From NCBI RefSeq assembly GCF_015206815.1, contig NZ_JADEXZ010000012.1, positions 36,175-100,174 on the forward strand: 64,000 bases of DNA, in the 5' to 3' direction. The notes beneath the pieces were generated by a model. That model ran no database searches, was not told where the DNA came from, and saw only the letters and a program-made list of their open reading frames with translations. The position numbers and the translations under genes were made by a program. Shown piece by piece: positions 8,454 to 18,299 of the stretch. Numbering within the stretch: position 1 is the first letter of the stretch; each line of letters opens with the position of its first letter. This DNA comes from Fortiea sp. LEGE XX443 (GTDB taxonomy: Bacteria; Cyanobacteriota; Cyanobacteriia; Cyanobacteriales; Nostocaceae).

Positions 8454-8618
8454 CATTCCCGACTGAAGAAAAAGTGTACTGAGTTTTGTTCAGAAATCAA
8501 ATATGAGTCCTATAGATTGACGATCGCTTTTCCGGCTGGCGGTGGGAGGATGTTGGAAAACCACTGAAACTATTAAGATTAAAAGCATCAGCCCATTGAA
8601 TACTAACTACCGCTACCC

Positions 8619-10172
8619 ATGCCTTTATCGCGCATAGTAACGCTAATTGTTGGTCTAATCGTCATTTTGGCACTGAGCCTATGGCTGATAGATTCCCTAT
8701 CGCGCCTGTATTGGCAATTGTCTTATTCGCCGTTGCTGGGCAATTTGCTGCTGTTGCTGCTGGTTGTTTTGATTGGCGGTTTAGTTGCGGCTTTTGTTTA
8801 TTACGTATTGATGCTTCAGCGTGGGGAAAAACGTTCCCGCCAAAACCGCAGGCGAGTTACACCAGCGCAAATTCCAGCAGTCAAATCTGATGCGGCTTCT
8901 TCCACTCTCCAGGCTGTGCGCCAACAAGTATCGCAAATTCAAGATGAAGTAGCACGCCAAGCTTTATTAAGCCGATCGCGGGAAATCGAAACTAACTTAG
9001 CACGGGGCGAAATTCAAGTTGTAGTATTTGGTACGGGAAGTGCAGGTAAAACTTCCCTCGTCAATGCAATTATGGGGCGAATGGTAGGTCAGGTAAATGC
9101 ACCAATGGGTACAACTACGGTAGGCGAAACTTATTGTCTGCGGTTGAAGGGATTGGAACGCAAAATTTTAATTACCGACACACCAGGAATTTTAGAAGCA
9201 GGAGTAGCAGGAACAGAACGGGAGCAGTTAGCCAGGGAATTGGCGACAGCCGCAGATTTGTTGTTGTTTGTGGTGGATAATGACTTACGTCGCTCCGAAT
9301 ATGAACCATTGCGGGGTTTAGCAGAAATTGGCAAGCGATCGCTTTTGGTTCTCAACAAAACTGACCTCTACACAGATGAAAATAAAGAAGTGATTCTGGC
9401 GCGGTTGCGAGAACGAGTCCGGGGCTTTATTGCTTCTAACGATGTTGTGGCGATCGCAGCTAATCCCCAATCTGCTCAACTAGAAACAGGCGAACTTTTT
9501 GAACCAGAACCCGATATTGTGCCGTTGCTGCGGCGAATGGCGGCTGTTTTACGGGCTGAGGGTGAAGATTTGGTAGCAGATAACATTTTGCTGCAATCTC
9601 TCCGCCTAGGGGAAGAAGCACGTAAACTCATTGATGCCCAACGTCGTCGTCAAGCAGATAAAATTGTTGAGCGGTTTCAGTGGATTGGGGCTGGTGTCGT
9701 CTCAGTCACACCTTTACCAGTAGTCGATTTACTAGCGACAGCCGCCGTCAATGCCCAAATGGTTGTGGAAATTGGCAGAGTCTACGGCTGTGAGTTGAAC
9801 ATGGAACGAGGACGGGAGTTAGCTCTATCTTTGGCGAAAACTATTGCCAGTTTGGGGATAGTCAAAGGCGCGATTCAATTAGTGTCTACTGCTTTGCAAC
9901 TAAATGTTGCCACATTTATTATTGGTAGAGCGATTCAAGGCGTGACAGCTGCATATTTAACGCGAATTGCGGGGAAAAGTTTTATTGAGTATTTTCGCCA
10001 TGATCAAGATTGGGGCGATGGGGGAATGACTGAGGTAGTACAGCGACAGTTTCAAATGAATCGCCGAGATGAGTTTATCAAAGCTTTTATTCAAGAAGCG
10101 ATCGCCAGAGTTGTCAAACCTCTACAAGACAAAGCGGAAGCCATTGAACAAGATGAAGAGGTTAGGGACTAG
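8619..10172 (+). CDS. Membrane-associated GTPase with DUF697 (YcjF-like) domain
   Basis: 517 aa. Two N-terminal membrane helices (about 5-27 and 37-65) precede a coiled region. The G domain follows: P-loop GTGSAGKTS (about 138-146), switch II DTPGILEAG (about 187), and NKTD (about 247). The C-terminal half has the hydrophobic, glycine-rich DUF697 pattern (WIGAGVVSVTPLPVVDLLATAAVNAQMV). Such GTPases are widespread in cyanobacteria and have been linked to membrane or envelope homeostasis without a defined substrate. The last codons and the stop lie in a heptameric repeat. Confidence 0.85.
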   Translation: MPLSRIVTLIVGLIVILALSLWLIDSLSRLYWQLSYSPLLGNLLLLLLVVLIGGLVAAFVYYVLMLQRGEKRSRQNRRRVTPAQIPAVKSDAASSTLQAVRQQVSQIQDEVARQALLSRSREIETNLARGEIQVVVFGTGSAGKTSLVNAIMGRMVGQVNAPMGTTTVGETYCLRLKGLERKILITDTPGILEAGVAGTEREQLARELATAADLLLFVVDNDLRRSEYEPLRGLAEIGKRSLLVLNKTDLYTDENKEVILARLRERVRGFIASNDVVAIAANPQSAQLETGELFEPEPDIVPLLRRMAAVLRAEGEDLVADNILLQSLRLGEEARKLIDAQRRRQADKIVERFQWIGAGVVSVTPLPVVDLLATAAVNAQMVVEIGRVYGCELNMERGRELALSLAKTIASLGIVKGAIQLVSTALQLNVATFIIGRAIQGVTAAYLTRIAGKSFIEYFRHDQDWGDGGMTEVVQRQFQMNRRDEFIKAFIQEAIARVVKPLQDKAEAIEQDEEVRD

Positions 10173-10187
10173 GAACTAGAGACTAGT
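10164..10187. repeat. STRR: heptameric tandem repeat at a gene 3' end
   Basis: Variants of GGGACTA / GGAACTA / GAGACTA in tandem. The array starts inside the GTPase gene and supplies its TAG stop. Heptameric STRRs are characteristic of filamentous heterocystous cyanobacteria. Confidence 0.75.
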
Positions 10188-10347
10188 ACAGCTTGGCGGA
10201 AATAAGCAGACTATTTGAAATGGGTAAAAAGCTTTCGGTATGAGTACTCTTTCTTTTTACTTTTGCCTTATTGTACTAGTATTTTTTACTCAGCACGCTG
10301 CTCAACTCCCGCTACCGCTCTAAGCGCAGCCATGCCCTCATAGCACT

Positions 10348-10791
10348 TTATAAAATCAGATGATAAGTATCTTTCCCAGTTTCTGGTAGTGCAATTAGTT
10401 TTTGATGAATCACATCAGGTTGTAAACCCAATTCTTCAAGTGGAATTAAGCCAAGTAGCGGGTCTTCGCCTCCTGGTAATTCAGTGCAAGTAAATTCTCC
10501 ATGTCTTCCTGCTACTGTCAGACTCACTCGTTTAAAAAGTCTAGTTGTGCAGATTCCTGCGGCGGTTTTCACATCAATTTGGTTAGCAAATGGTAAGCCA
10601 AGCTGGGCAATTATATCCCTAGGTAAACAAAGGCGAGTTGCGCCTGTATCAACTAAAACATTATTTAAAGTAATAGAGCGAACCTGTTCGTGTTGAATAA
10701 ATCCTCTTTCTGCCAAAATTTCATCAACTAAATTGGAGACGATGATTGTAGTGGTGACAATTCCCATTTCTTGAGTACGTATTGCGGTCAT
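10348..10791 (-). CDS. Retropepsin-like aspartic protease family protein
   Basis: 147 aa. The single catalytic motif VLVDTGATRLCLPRDII (about residues 46-62) is the D-T-G-A of retropepsin-like and clan AA proteases. Later hydrophobic residues (LLGLIPLEELGL) correspond to the second conserved strand. Such one-lobe enzymes act as homodimers. Substrates of cyanobacterial members are unknown. The start has AGGAG about six bases upstream, lying in the last codons of a preceding small open frame whose stop is only three bases away, so the two may be coupled. Confidence 0.8.
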   Translation of the reverse strand: MTAIRTQEMGIVTTTIIVSNLVDEILAERGFIQHEQVRSITLNNVLVDTGATRLCLPRDIIAQLGLPFANQIDVKTAAGICTTRLFKRVSLTVAGRHGEFTCTELPGGEDPLLGLIPLEELGLQPDVIHQKLIALPETGKDTYHLIL

Positions 10792-10794
10792 ATT

Positions 10795-10983
10795 CTACTC
10801 CTGACTGGTGGAGATTTTATCCTGCATAACTTTCCAAATTATGCGATCGCCCCACTCTGGATTATAGTTGTCTCTGCCCATTACTTTGCTGATGTCAGGA
10901 TTATCACAGCAAAAAAAAATGTCAAGGATTATAAACTTTCCACTAAGTAATTTTTGCGTAAATACGGAGACATCTGCTGGCAT
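10795..10983 (-). CDS. Small hypothetical protein upstream of the protease gene
   Basis: 62 aa at most; a shorter form starting at the internal Met (MGRDNYNPEWGDRIIWKVMQ...) is also possible. I recognise no family. The reason to list it is context: its stop ends three bases before the protease ATG, and the protease ribosome site is embedded in its final codons, as in coupled gene pairs. It could instead be a decayed gene remnant. Confidence 0.35.
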   Translation of the reverse strand: MPADVSVFTQKLLSGKFIILDIFFCCDNPDISKVMGRDNYNPEWGDRIIWKVMQDKISTSQE

Positions 10984-11543
10984 CAGTAGCCGTAAATCCT
11001 TATAGATTCAAATACTGTAGTCATTTTTCCCTAGATAATACTGAAGTTAGTATTTTAATCTTTTCGTAAAAAACTCCCATTTTTATTGCCGTTTCTTGTT
11101 CCTACTGACAGTATAGAAATGTGCAAAGGCAACAAGGACAATCAATCGAGCCTCACAGAACAGGGAGTTAATTAGAGATGTAAAGGGCAGCAAGCTTAAT
11201 CACCGTACTCATCCTCAACTTGATAAGGTGTGTAGCAACAGACACGTAACTAAAGATTAGCAAAAAAATTGTTCGACCTCATAATTTTGATTTCAGTACA
11301 TTTGTGTAAGTATGCCTTTTTGAAGCGCAAGTATTATGCAAATATAGGGAAATCACTTAGAATACACTGCTGAGGTGAAAACTGGCTAAAAATTTGAATT
11401 TTGAATCAGTTGTAACTGATGTGATTGCGTGATGTCTAACTTCTCTACAGCTAGAGATTTTTCTCTCGTACAGAAGTAACTTTGAAAAATTTTGATCAGC
11501 ACTTCCCCTATTTATGAAATCTACAGTTGGAGAAAATCAATCC
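10984..11543. other. Intergenic region, no gene recognised
   Basis: About 560 bases between divergent genes. AT-rich with no convincing open frame, RNA gene or repeat. It presumably carries the promoter and a long leader for the PEP-CTERM gene, and the promoter of the minus-strand pair. Confidence 0.5.
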
Positions 11544-12179
11544 ATGCTTACAACATCCTTCAAAAAGCTATCTCAAGCCACTGCTGTTTCAGCCCTTGGT
11601 ATCGCTATGTTGGCAACTGCGGGTAATGCTCCCGCCCATGCGGCAACTTTGACAACCTTTAATTTATCTGGTCAATTTGTGCCTCAAGCTATTTCTGGTT
11701 CAACTGGAGTAGCTGTAGACTTGGGAAATGGTAATTTCCTTGGAACCTATGAAGTAGATATAGCTCAACTACCTACTGCAACACAAGTCAACTTGACCAG
11801 TTGGCTCGTAAATTTACGGGATACTTCCAACAATATTTTGAGAACATTTTCTAGCAGCTTGCTCGGTCATACTGGTCAAGTAGTAGGGAATAATTTAGTA
11901 TTTACCAACCCAGTAGGTGTAAATGGTAATCAAGGAATAGAAAACTTGACATTAACATTCCCTGCTGATTTTACAGGCATACCCAGTGCTGAAGCATTTG
12001 GTCAAAGGTTTGATAGCTTACTCTTAACAAGTAACGGTATAGCTGCTGGAATAGTAAATGTCAGTTCTGCGACTGTCGCACCCGTACCTGTACCTGAACC
12101 TCTTTCTCTTGCTGGTATTGCAGTTATCGGTGCTACGGGTTTATTGATGAAGCGTAAGCAAAAAGCTCCCGTAGCATAG
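11544..12179 (+). CDS. PEP-CTERM sorting-domain secreted protein
   Basis: About 211 aa. It has a Sec signal peptide (hydrophobic ATAVSALGIAMLATAGNA, cleavage expected after APAHA), a beta-rich Ser/Thr/Asn-rich central region, and a C-terminal PEP-CTERM tail: VPVPEPLSLAGIAVIGATG, then the basic MKRKQK. The tail directs recognition by an exosortase and surface attachment. The passenger shows no known enzyme motif. I prefer the ATG at 11544, with GGAG 11 bases upstream and directly before the signal peptide; an ATG at 11514 is also in frame. A strong terminator follows. Confidence 0.82.
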   Translation: MLTTSFKKLSQATAVSALGIAMLATAGNAPAHAATLTTFNLSGQFVPQAISGSTGVAVDLGNGNFLGTYEVDIAQLPTATQVNLTSWLVNLRDTSNNILRTFSSSLLGHTGQVVGNNLVFTNPVGVNGNQGIENLTLTFPADFTGIPSAEAFGQRFDSLLLTSNGIAAGIVNVSSATVAPVPVPEPLSLAGIAVIGATGLLMKRKQKAPVA

Positions 12180-12261
12180 TTGCATTCCTGAAAGACAGGG
12201 ATAATTCTTAAACTGGATTAGCTTGATTGCAAAGTTCTAATTTTTCTGGGCAAACACGCAC

Positions 12262-12300
12262 AGGGGTTCCTTCTCTCTTCGCAAGGAACCCCTTTTTATT
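12262..12300 (+). terminator. Intrinsic terminator after PEP-CTERM gene
   Basis: Perfect 11-bp stem (AGGGGTTCCTT at 12262-12272 with AAGGAACCCCT at 12283-12293), 10-base loop, then a T-rich tail. It sits 83 bp after the stop codon. Confidence 0.92.
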
Positions 12301-12603
12301 TTCTTGCTAATGTCAAATAATTTTTGTATCAACCTTAAAGTCAAAGGGGTAGTTGATGATCGCTACTTAAAAGCAAGGAGGAAATAGTAAGTGGTATTTT
12401 TATCGTGAAAACACCGTCGCATTTGCTATTTTCTCGATACTATGGACAATATTTCTAACTCTAGGTCTAATTTACCTTTATATGTAATGCAAGTAGTAAA
12501 ATAATTTTATTTTTTTGGTAATAATACTTAAAATTTAACAAGCTAGGATTACGGTAGTAAAAGCTATAGTGATTTATTCTCAAGGACTTCCGGAAACAAC
12601 GAG
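12301..12603 (+). other. Leader/promoter region of the kinase gene
   Basis: About 300 AT-rich bases between the terminator and the kinase gene. No gene or repeat recognised; it should hold the kinase promoter. Confidence 0.4.
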
Positions 12604-14409
12604 GTGGTGTCCGAAAACTTATATAAGGACTTACTAAGTAACCAGCTTATGAGCCACTACATGATCGGTAAAGTACTACAATCGCGGTACCAAATCGTTG
12701 AAAATCTGGGTGCAGGGGTATTTGGACAGACATATACTGCCATAGACATAGATTACCCAGAAAATCCCAAATGTGTTGTTAAACAGCTAAAGGCTAACAG
12801 TTGCCAAAACAGCTATTTAGACACATTAAGGTTACATTATCTTACAGAAACGGAAACTCTCAAGCGTCTGGGCAGTCATCCACAAATTCCCGAACTTATC
12901 GCCTGTTTTGAAGAACATGAGCGGCTCTATTTAGTGCAAGAGTTTGTGGAAGGGCATGACTTAACAGCAGAACTACCAATTAATCAACAGTGGGGATGTC
13001 TTTGGACTGAAAGCGAAGTTGTAGAATTTTTAGAAGATGTCTTGGTGATTTTAGACTTTGTGCATTCTCAAGGTGTGATTCATTGTGATATCAAACCAGA
13101 AAATTTAATCAGACGTAGTATTGATGGCAAACTAGTTTTAATTGATTTTGGTTCTATCCAGTCAGTTAATTTTTCTATAGATACAGAATTGCCGATCCAT
13201 TGGATTCCTGTAACATCCTTGGGCTACATCCCATCAGAGCAATTTATTGGTCAAACACGTCCCAATAGTGATATTTATGCCTTGGGTATGATTGCCGTTC
13301 AGGCATTAACAGGTTTAGAACCTCTACAATTTAAAGTTGATCCTTATAGTAATGAAATTATTTGGCGTTCACCAAAAACTCCAGTTAATGATTATTTAGC
13401 TGCTATTCTCAGCCAAATGATCCGCTATGATTTTCAAGAACGCTTTCAGTCAGCGGGTGAGGTACTGCGTGTACTCAAACAAATGAGAGGGGAAACTCAG
13501 CGATCGCAAATTTTGCCAACACAATATAATGAGCCATTAGCCGCAGTGCGTGCGAGTGATCATACTCGGACAAATTCTAACTGTGAAAAATTATCGCCGC
13601 TATTCACAGGGATGAAAATAGGGCTGGCGGCTAATTCTTTGTTGATGGGATTTGGTGTTTATTCTTTACTGAATAATTCTCCTGCATACTCAGAAACCGA
13701 AACTTTATATAAAGCAACAGAAAACTATCAAGCCGGGGATTTGCAAGGAGCGATCGCTCTGGCTAAATCAATTCCCTCCCACAGCAATGTTTACCCAGAA
13801 GCACAAGCCACCATCGAAGCGTGGGAACAACAATGGCTTCAGGCTGCGGAACAATATTTATTCGCAGAACAAGCTTTGAATGAGGGTAGATGGTCGGATG
13901 TACTGAAGACTGGAACTTTAGTTCCAGAAGTTTTATATTGGCAATCTAAAATAGGCAAACTAGTTCAACAAGCACGAGTCAATATCGAAACACAGACACA
14001 AAGTTTACTCACCAAGGCTTACGAGAGGGCTGAAGCTAGAGATTTTTCTACTGCGTTAGAGTATCTGCGCCAAATTCCCCAAGAAAGCTCTGCTGGTGCT
14101 TTAGTGCAGAAAAAATTGGTTGAATATAATCAAAAGCGACATATTAGAGCAGCTTACTTTTTACAAAACGCTTACAAAAAAGCAGCTTTTGGTGACTTTG
14201 ATGGTGCTGTAAGATTTCTGCGCCAAATTCCCCAAAATACCACTGTATATGCTCAAGCTCAAACTAAACTGCAAGAATATACTCAAAAGCAACGTCTGCA
14301 AACTCAAAGTCAAGATTTAGCTTTTGATATAGTTTCTCCTAAACAAAAGACAAGTAAATTAATTAATTCGCATCTGGAAAATCAACTGCAAGAAGTGAAT
14401 ATTCGGTAG
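12604..14409 (+). CDS. Ser/Thr protein kinase with C-terminal TPR-like repeats
   Basis: Up to 601 aa. The kinase domain spans about 25-300: glycine loop LGAGVFGQTY, Lys in CVVKQL, catalytic loop HCDIKPEN (about 160) and DFG (about 182). A single membrane helix follows (LAANSLLMGFGVYSLL, about 344-360). The outer part has three related ~45-residue helical units, each with a GD/RD-F/L-x-x-A-I/L core followed by IP (AKSIPSH, LRQIPQE, LRQIPQN), likely a TPR-like sensor. This Hanks-type design is common in cyanobacteria; the signal is unknown. The start is uncertain: GTG at 12604 or 12607, ATG at 12649 or 12661. Confidence 0.88.
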   Translation: MVSENLYKDLLSNQLMSHYMIGKVLQSRYQIVENLGAGVFGQTYTAIDIDYPENPKCVVKQLKANSCQNSYLDTLRLHYLTETETLKRLGSHPQIPELIACFEEHERLYLVQEFVEGHDLTAELPINQQWGCLWTESEVVEFLEDVLVILDFVHSQGVIHCDIKPENLIRRSIDGKLVLIDFGSIQSVNFSIDTELPIHWIPVTSLGYIPSEQFIGQTRPNSDIYALGMIAVQALTGLEPLQFKVDPYSNEIIWRSPKTPVNDYLAAILSQMIRYDFQERFQSAGEVLRVLKQMRGETQRSQILPTQYNEPLAAVRASDHTRTNSNCEKLSPLFTGMKIGLAANSLLMGFGVYSLLNNSPAYSETETLYKATENYQAGDLQGAIALAKSIPSHSNVYPEAQATIEAWEQQWLQAAEQYLFAEQALNEGRWSDVLKTGTLVPEVLYWQSKIGKLVQQARVNIETQTQSLLTKAYERAEARDFSTALEYLRQIPQESSAGALVQKKLVEYNQKRHIRAAYFLQNAYKKAAFGDFDGAVRFLRQIPQNTTVYAQAQTKLQEYTQKQRLQTQSQDLAFDIVSPKQKTSKLINSHLENQLQEVNIR

Positions 14410-14520
14410 GGTTGATGAGATTAGGTATGTTAAAAGGTGGTTTTTGTTGGGTTTCGCCATCGCTTAACCCAACATACTGGCGTGTCTAGCCTTAAATGAG
14501 GCAATAAATCTTTTCTTCTA

Positions 14521-14601
14521 TCTCTGTGTTCTCCCTTCGGGTTCGCAGTCGCCTGCGGAGGGAAACCCTCCCGCAGCGCTGCCTCACTGCGCCTCTGCGG
14601 T
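14521..14601. repeat. GC-rich dispersed-repeat region between convergent genes
   Basis: A GC-rich patch in an AT-rich spacer with several short self-complementary segments (for example GAGGGAAACCCTC) and CCTCTGCGG-type motifs often seen in Nostoc intergenic repeats. It lies between the convergent kinase and argG genes. Family assignment is not certain. Confidence 0.45.
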
Positions 14602-14659
14602 TTATTAATGCACTATTTTAGCCTTGCCACGCCACTACCAAAGATTTTGATAATTAAAA

Positions 14660-15859
14660 TTATCTATTCTGTTGCGCCCAGATGCGTGTAGGTAGACCCC
14701 AAACGTAAATAAAGCCTTCAGCAGCTTTGTGATCAAATTGGTCGTCAGCACCATAGGTGGCTAAATCGGGAGTGTAAAGTGTATTATCACTCCAACGACC
14801 AACTATAGTAGCGTTACCTTTAAAAAGCTTCATTCGCACAGTTCCCGATACTCGTTCTTGAGTTTTTTGAATAAAAGCATCCAGCGCAGCTTTCAAGGGA
14901 CTGTACCATAAACCGTTGTACACTAATTGGGTATAAGTTTCTTCAATACCGCGTTTGTAATGAGTGACATCTGCGGTTAAAGTGAGACTTTCTAAATCAC
15001 GGTGTGCGTGAATTAACACTAGCATTGCAGGTGATTCGTAGATTTCTCGTGATTTGATCCCGACTAAGCGATTTTCAATCATATCAATCCGCCCAATGCC
15101 GTGATTGCCTACTAACTCGTTGAGTGTTTCAATTAACTCAACGGGTTTTTTGGCTACACCATTAATAGTTGTAGGAATACCTTTGGTGAAACCAATTTCG
15201 ATATAATCTGGCTCATTGGGAGTATTTGCGATCGCCTTTGTCATCTGATAAATTTCTTCTGGGGGTTCAGATGCTGGATCTTCCAACACACCCGCTTCGA
15301 TACTGCGTCCAAGTAAATTTTTATCGATACTGTAAGGAGAAGACTTTTTCACTGGTGCGGGGATACCACATTTTTCACCGTAGGCGATGGTTTCTTCACG
15401 GCTCATGCCCCATTCCCTTGCTGGTGCTAAAATCTTGAGACTGGGATTTAAGGCAGCACAGGAAACATCAAAGCGTACCTGATCGTTACCCTTACCGGTA
15501 CAACCATGTGCGATCGCATCAGCACCGTATTTTTCTGCTGCTTCTACTAATATCTTGGCAATCAGCGGTCTAGCAAGAGCAGTTCCCAGAGGATAGCGAT
15601 TTTCATAAAGGGCGTTGGCTTGAATTGCTCCGAAGGCGTAATCTTGCACAAAGCTGTCTTTGACATCAATCACCAGAGATTCACTTGCACCCGATTTTAG
15701 AGCTTTTTCTCGCACTGGCTCTAACTCATCTCCCTGACCTAAATCTGCTGCTAAAGTAATTACCTCTTCCACACCCCACTCGTGCTTCAGATACGGAATG
15801 CAAACAGAAGTATCTACACCACCAGAATATGCTAGGACAACCTTTTTGGCGCGACCCAT
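14660..15859 (-). CDS. argG: Argininosuccinate synthase
   Basis: 399 aa, full length for the family. The N-terminal [19 protein letters not shown] is the ATP-pyrophosphatase P-loop. Further hallmarks are [13 protein letters not shown] and the citrulline/aspartate-binding region [14 protein letters not shown]. It condenses citrulline and aspartate with ATP to argininosuccinate in arginine synthesis, in the cytosol. The start ATG follows MGRAKK, as in cyanobacterial orthologues. It is transcribed alone. Confidence 0.98.
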   Translation of the reverse strand: MGRAKKVVLAYSGGVDTSVCIPYLKHEWGVEEVITLAADLGQGDELEPVREKALKSGASESLVIDVKDSFVQDYAFGAIQANALYENRYPLGTALARPLIAKILVEAAEKYGADAIAHGCTGKGNDQVRFDVSCAALNPSLKILAPAREWGMSREETIAYGEKCGIPAPVKKSSPYSIDKNLLGRSIEAGVLEDPASEPPEEIYQMTKAIANTPNEPDYIEIGFTKGIPTTINGVAKKPVELIETLNELVGNHGIGRIDMIENRLVGIKSREIYESPAMLVLIHAHRDLESLTLTADVTHYKRGIEETYTQLVYNGLWYSPLKAALDAFIQKTQERVSGTVRMKLFKGNATIVGRWSDNTLYTPDLATYGADDQFDHKAAEGFIYVWGLPTRIWAQQNR

Positions 15860-16048
15860 TGGTTTCTCCAGTTAGGAAAACAAAGAATGAGTCATTATTA
15901 TATCGGACTCCAACAAGTATATTCCCTGGTGCTGCATATTTGCTGGGATAGTTATATCAATTCTTGCTGACATTTTCAATTTTCAACACTTTGGTTGATC
16001 TAAATTCCATAATAAAATTAAGAGTCTCAATGTCAGGACTGGTTCACT

Positions 16049-16795
16049 ATGTATCAAACTGACCCACCACTTCCCCCAAAAGACATCTTACCAACAATGT
16101 ATGATCTCAAGAGTGAAGATCCAGAGGAGCCTGGTTTGCCAGATCAGTTTCATTTATTGCAACCGCGTCTGTTAGACGAAACTTTTCGTTCGCCAAATTA
16201 TCCTAGTGACCAAGTATTTACAGCTAGTGACTTAATTCTGTATTACGATTTGCGTCATCCACTGTGGTATAAACGACCAGATTGGTTTGCGGTTGTGGGT
16301 GGTTCTCGACTTTATGAACAAAGGGATCTGCGCTTGAGTTATGTGGTTTGGCAAGAGGGTGTTAATCCGTTTATTGTGATTGAATTGCTGTCTCCTGGTA
16401 CGGAAAAAGAAGATTTAGGGCAAACTTTGCGAGATATTGAACAACCGCCCACGAAATGGGAAGTGTATGAGCGAGTTTTGCGAATTCCCTACTACGCAAT
16501 CTTTGACCGCTATAAATATGAGTTGAAAATCTTTAAATTGAACGGTGGTCGTTATACTGAAGTAGCCTTGACAGAACCACGCTTTTGGATAACAGAATTA
16601 GAATTAGGCTTGGGTGTATGGCAAGGGCGCTATCAAGATGCCGAACAGCCTTGGTTACGTTGGTATGATGGGACAGGCAATTGGGTATTGACTCCCTCTG
16701 AACAAGAAAAACAACGCGCCGAACAAGAAAAACAACGAACAGAAAGATTGATCGCACAATTGCGATCGCTTGGTGTTGAACCTAATTTAGACTGA
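16049..16795 (+). CDS. Uma2 family (DUF820) putative endonuclease
   Basis: 248 aa. Typical Uma2 core: TASDLILYYDLRHPLWYKRPDWFAV, then FIVIELLSPGTEKEDLG, with the acidic and basic residues of a PD-(D/E)xK-like site. The C-terminus is a short charged coiled coil rich in EQEKQR. The family is heavily expanded in filamentous cyanobacteria and no biological role is established. It is followed 25 bp later by the Ap4A phosphorylase gene, so the two may share a transcript. Confidence 0.85.
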   Translation: MYQTDPPLPPKDILPTMYDLKSEDPEEPGLPDQFHLLQPRLLDETFRSPNYPSDQVFTASDLILYYDLRHPLWYKRPDWFAVVGGSRLYEQRDLRLSYVVWQEGVNPFIVIELLSPGTEKEDLGQTLRDIEQPPTKWEVYERVLRIPYYAIFDRYKYELKIFKLNGGRYTEVALTEPRFWITELELGLGVWQGRYQDAEQPWLRWYDGTGNWVLTPSEQEKQRAEQEKQRTERLIAQLRSLGVEPNLD

Positions 16796-16820
16796 TGAAT
16801 GTTAAATAATTCACTAATCA

Positions 16821-17747
16821 ATGTCTACAGGAGAAATCTTACTAAAACCTGGCACTTTATGGACAAGTGTTAAAGAAAAGACTAAATTTGCTTTAGAATG
16901 CGGGGCGTTGCTGTCAATACCAACAAAGTTTGAATTTGTCGAGCAAGACGGTGTTAACTTCTTAGTCCGAATCTTATCTAACCTTGAGCGCAAAGACGCA
17001 GCTAAAAAACAACGAGATCAACAAACCGCTGCTTCTGGAAAGGAGTTCAACCCTTTCCTTCCCTACGAAAAAGATTTGTTTGTGGCGGATATTTCCGACA
17101 CTCATGTATGTATTTTGAACAAATTCAATGTTGTTGACTATCACCTGCTCATTATCACCCGTGCTTTTGAAGAACAAGAAAGTCTACTCACTCCAGAAGA
17201 TTTTGCTGCTTTGTTGGCGTGTTTAGCTGATTTTAATGGTTTAGCTTTTTACAATAGTGGCAAAACAGCAGGCGCTAGTCAGCGACACAAGCACTTGCAA
17301 ATAGTACCTTTACCACTCACAACTTCACAAGTACAGACACCTATTGAACCATTACTAGCATCAGCAGAATTTGAAGATGCTGTAGCAACTATACCAAAAC
17401 TTCCTTTTGTCAATGCTTTTGCAACTTTAGATCCTAACTGGTTGCAGTCTCCGTTAACTTCGGCTGAGGCGATCTTAAAGGTATATCAGAAGTTATTATG
17501 TGCTGTCGGGATAAATGCAGTTGATGGTAACAGACAATCTGGTGCTTACAATCTGCTAGTAACTAGAGAATGGATGTTAATCGTACCGCGATCGCAAGAA
17601 CATTTCCAATCAATTTCTGTTAACTCATTAGGATTCGCTGGTGCTTTACTAGTACGCAATGAACAAGAAATGCAGTTTCTGAAAAACACCGGCCCAATGA
17701 CTATCCTTAAAGAAGTTGCTTTGCAAGAGTTTATAGCTAAGGCTTAA
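16821..17747 (+). CDS. ATP adenylyltransferase (Ap4A phosphorylase)
   Basis: 308 aa. The HIT-like site QRHKHLQIVPLP (about residues 154-165) within GKTAGASQRHKHLQ marks the Apa1/Apa2 family, whose histidine becomes adenylylated. The enzyme splits Ap4A with phosphate to ATP and ADP. Supporting motifs are NPFLPYEKDLFVADIS and the C-terminal GAYNLLVTREWMLIVPR. It closely follows the Uma2 gene. It is the last gene before a ~750-bp spacer and the NRPS cluster, and shows no link to the cluster. Confidence 0.9.
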   Translation: MSTGEILLKPGTLWTSVKEKTKFALECGALLSIPTKFEFVEQDGVNFLVRILSNLERKDAAKKQRDQQTAASGKEFNPFLPYEKDLFVADISDTHVCILNKFNVVDYHLLIITRAFEEQESLLTPEDFAALLACLADFNGLAFYNSGKTAGASQRHKHLQIVPLPLTTSQVQTPIEPLLASAEFEDAVATIPKLPFVNAFATLDPNWLQSPLTSAEAILKVYQKLLCAVGINAVDGNRQSGAYNLLVTREWMLIVPRSQEHFQSISVNSLGFAGALLVRNEQEMQFLKNTGPMTILKEVALQEFIAKA

Positions 17748-17917
17748 ATTTTCCACGATTTTGATCAATCGTTTGCTTCTTCTGGTGTCTGCCACGAGAA
17801 CTTTGCGTAGTGGCAGGGAGGTTTGGGGAGGAATTTTCTCCCCCTGCTGACCTACACGGCAATTTTGGGTTGGGTTTTTGACTAGTGAATCGATGCTCTA
17901 GATACTTATTAAAATTT

Positions 17918-17929
17918 ATTAGCGCTAAT
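17918..17929. promoter_or_regulatory. Palindrome ATTAGCGCTAAT, possible operator
   Basis: Perfect 12-bp palindrome. A one-mismatch copy lies 370 bp downstream, nearer the first cluster gene. The protein that would bind is unknown. Confidence 0.35.
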
Positions 17930-18287
17930 CTTAGTAAAATTAGACTATTAAGTTATCAAAAATTCCTTAAATGAGGTGTATATTTTTTGCATATATATCT
18001 CAATAAATCTGGACGACTGATGGCACTTATATAAACCTCTGTTAAGCAGTATAATAAAATACATAATCTTGACCAAGTGCTAAAAAAGTTTCTTGGCTGA
18101 ATTATTTTAGGGCAAACTCAGGGTTTTGATGGATTTTATCGTGTCTTGACTGTAGTTGGGAGAGCAATTCATTGATCAATAACAACCACATAACACTTGT
18201 CCAAATAAGGATATTGCTCTAAAAAGCTGGGGTAATTAAGATAAAAATTTAATAGCAATCTGTAAAAACAAAAATTAAAAGAGAATT

Positions 18288-18299
18288 ATTAGCGTTAAT
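18288..18299. promoter_or_regulatory. Near-palindrome ATTAGCGTTAAT, possible operator
   Basis: Differs from the 17918-17929 palindrome by one base. It ends a few bases before a TATAGAT that could be a -10, so it would cover a -35 region. This is suggestive only. Confidence 0.35.
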
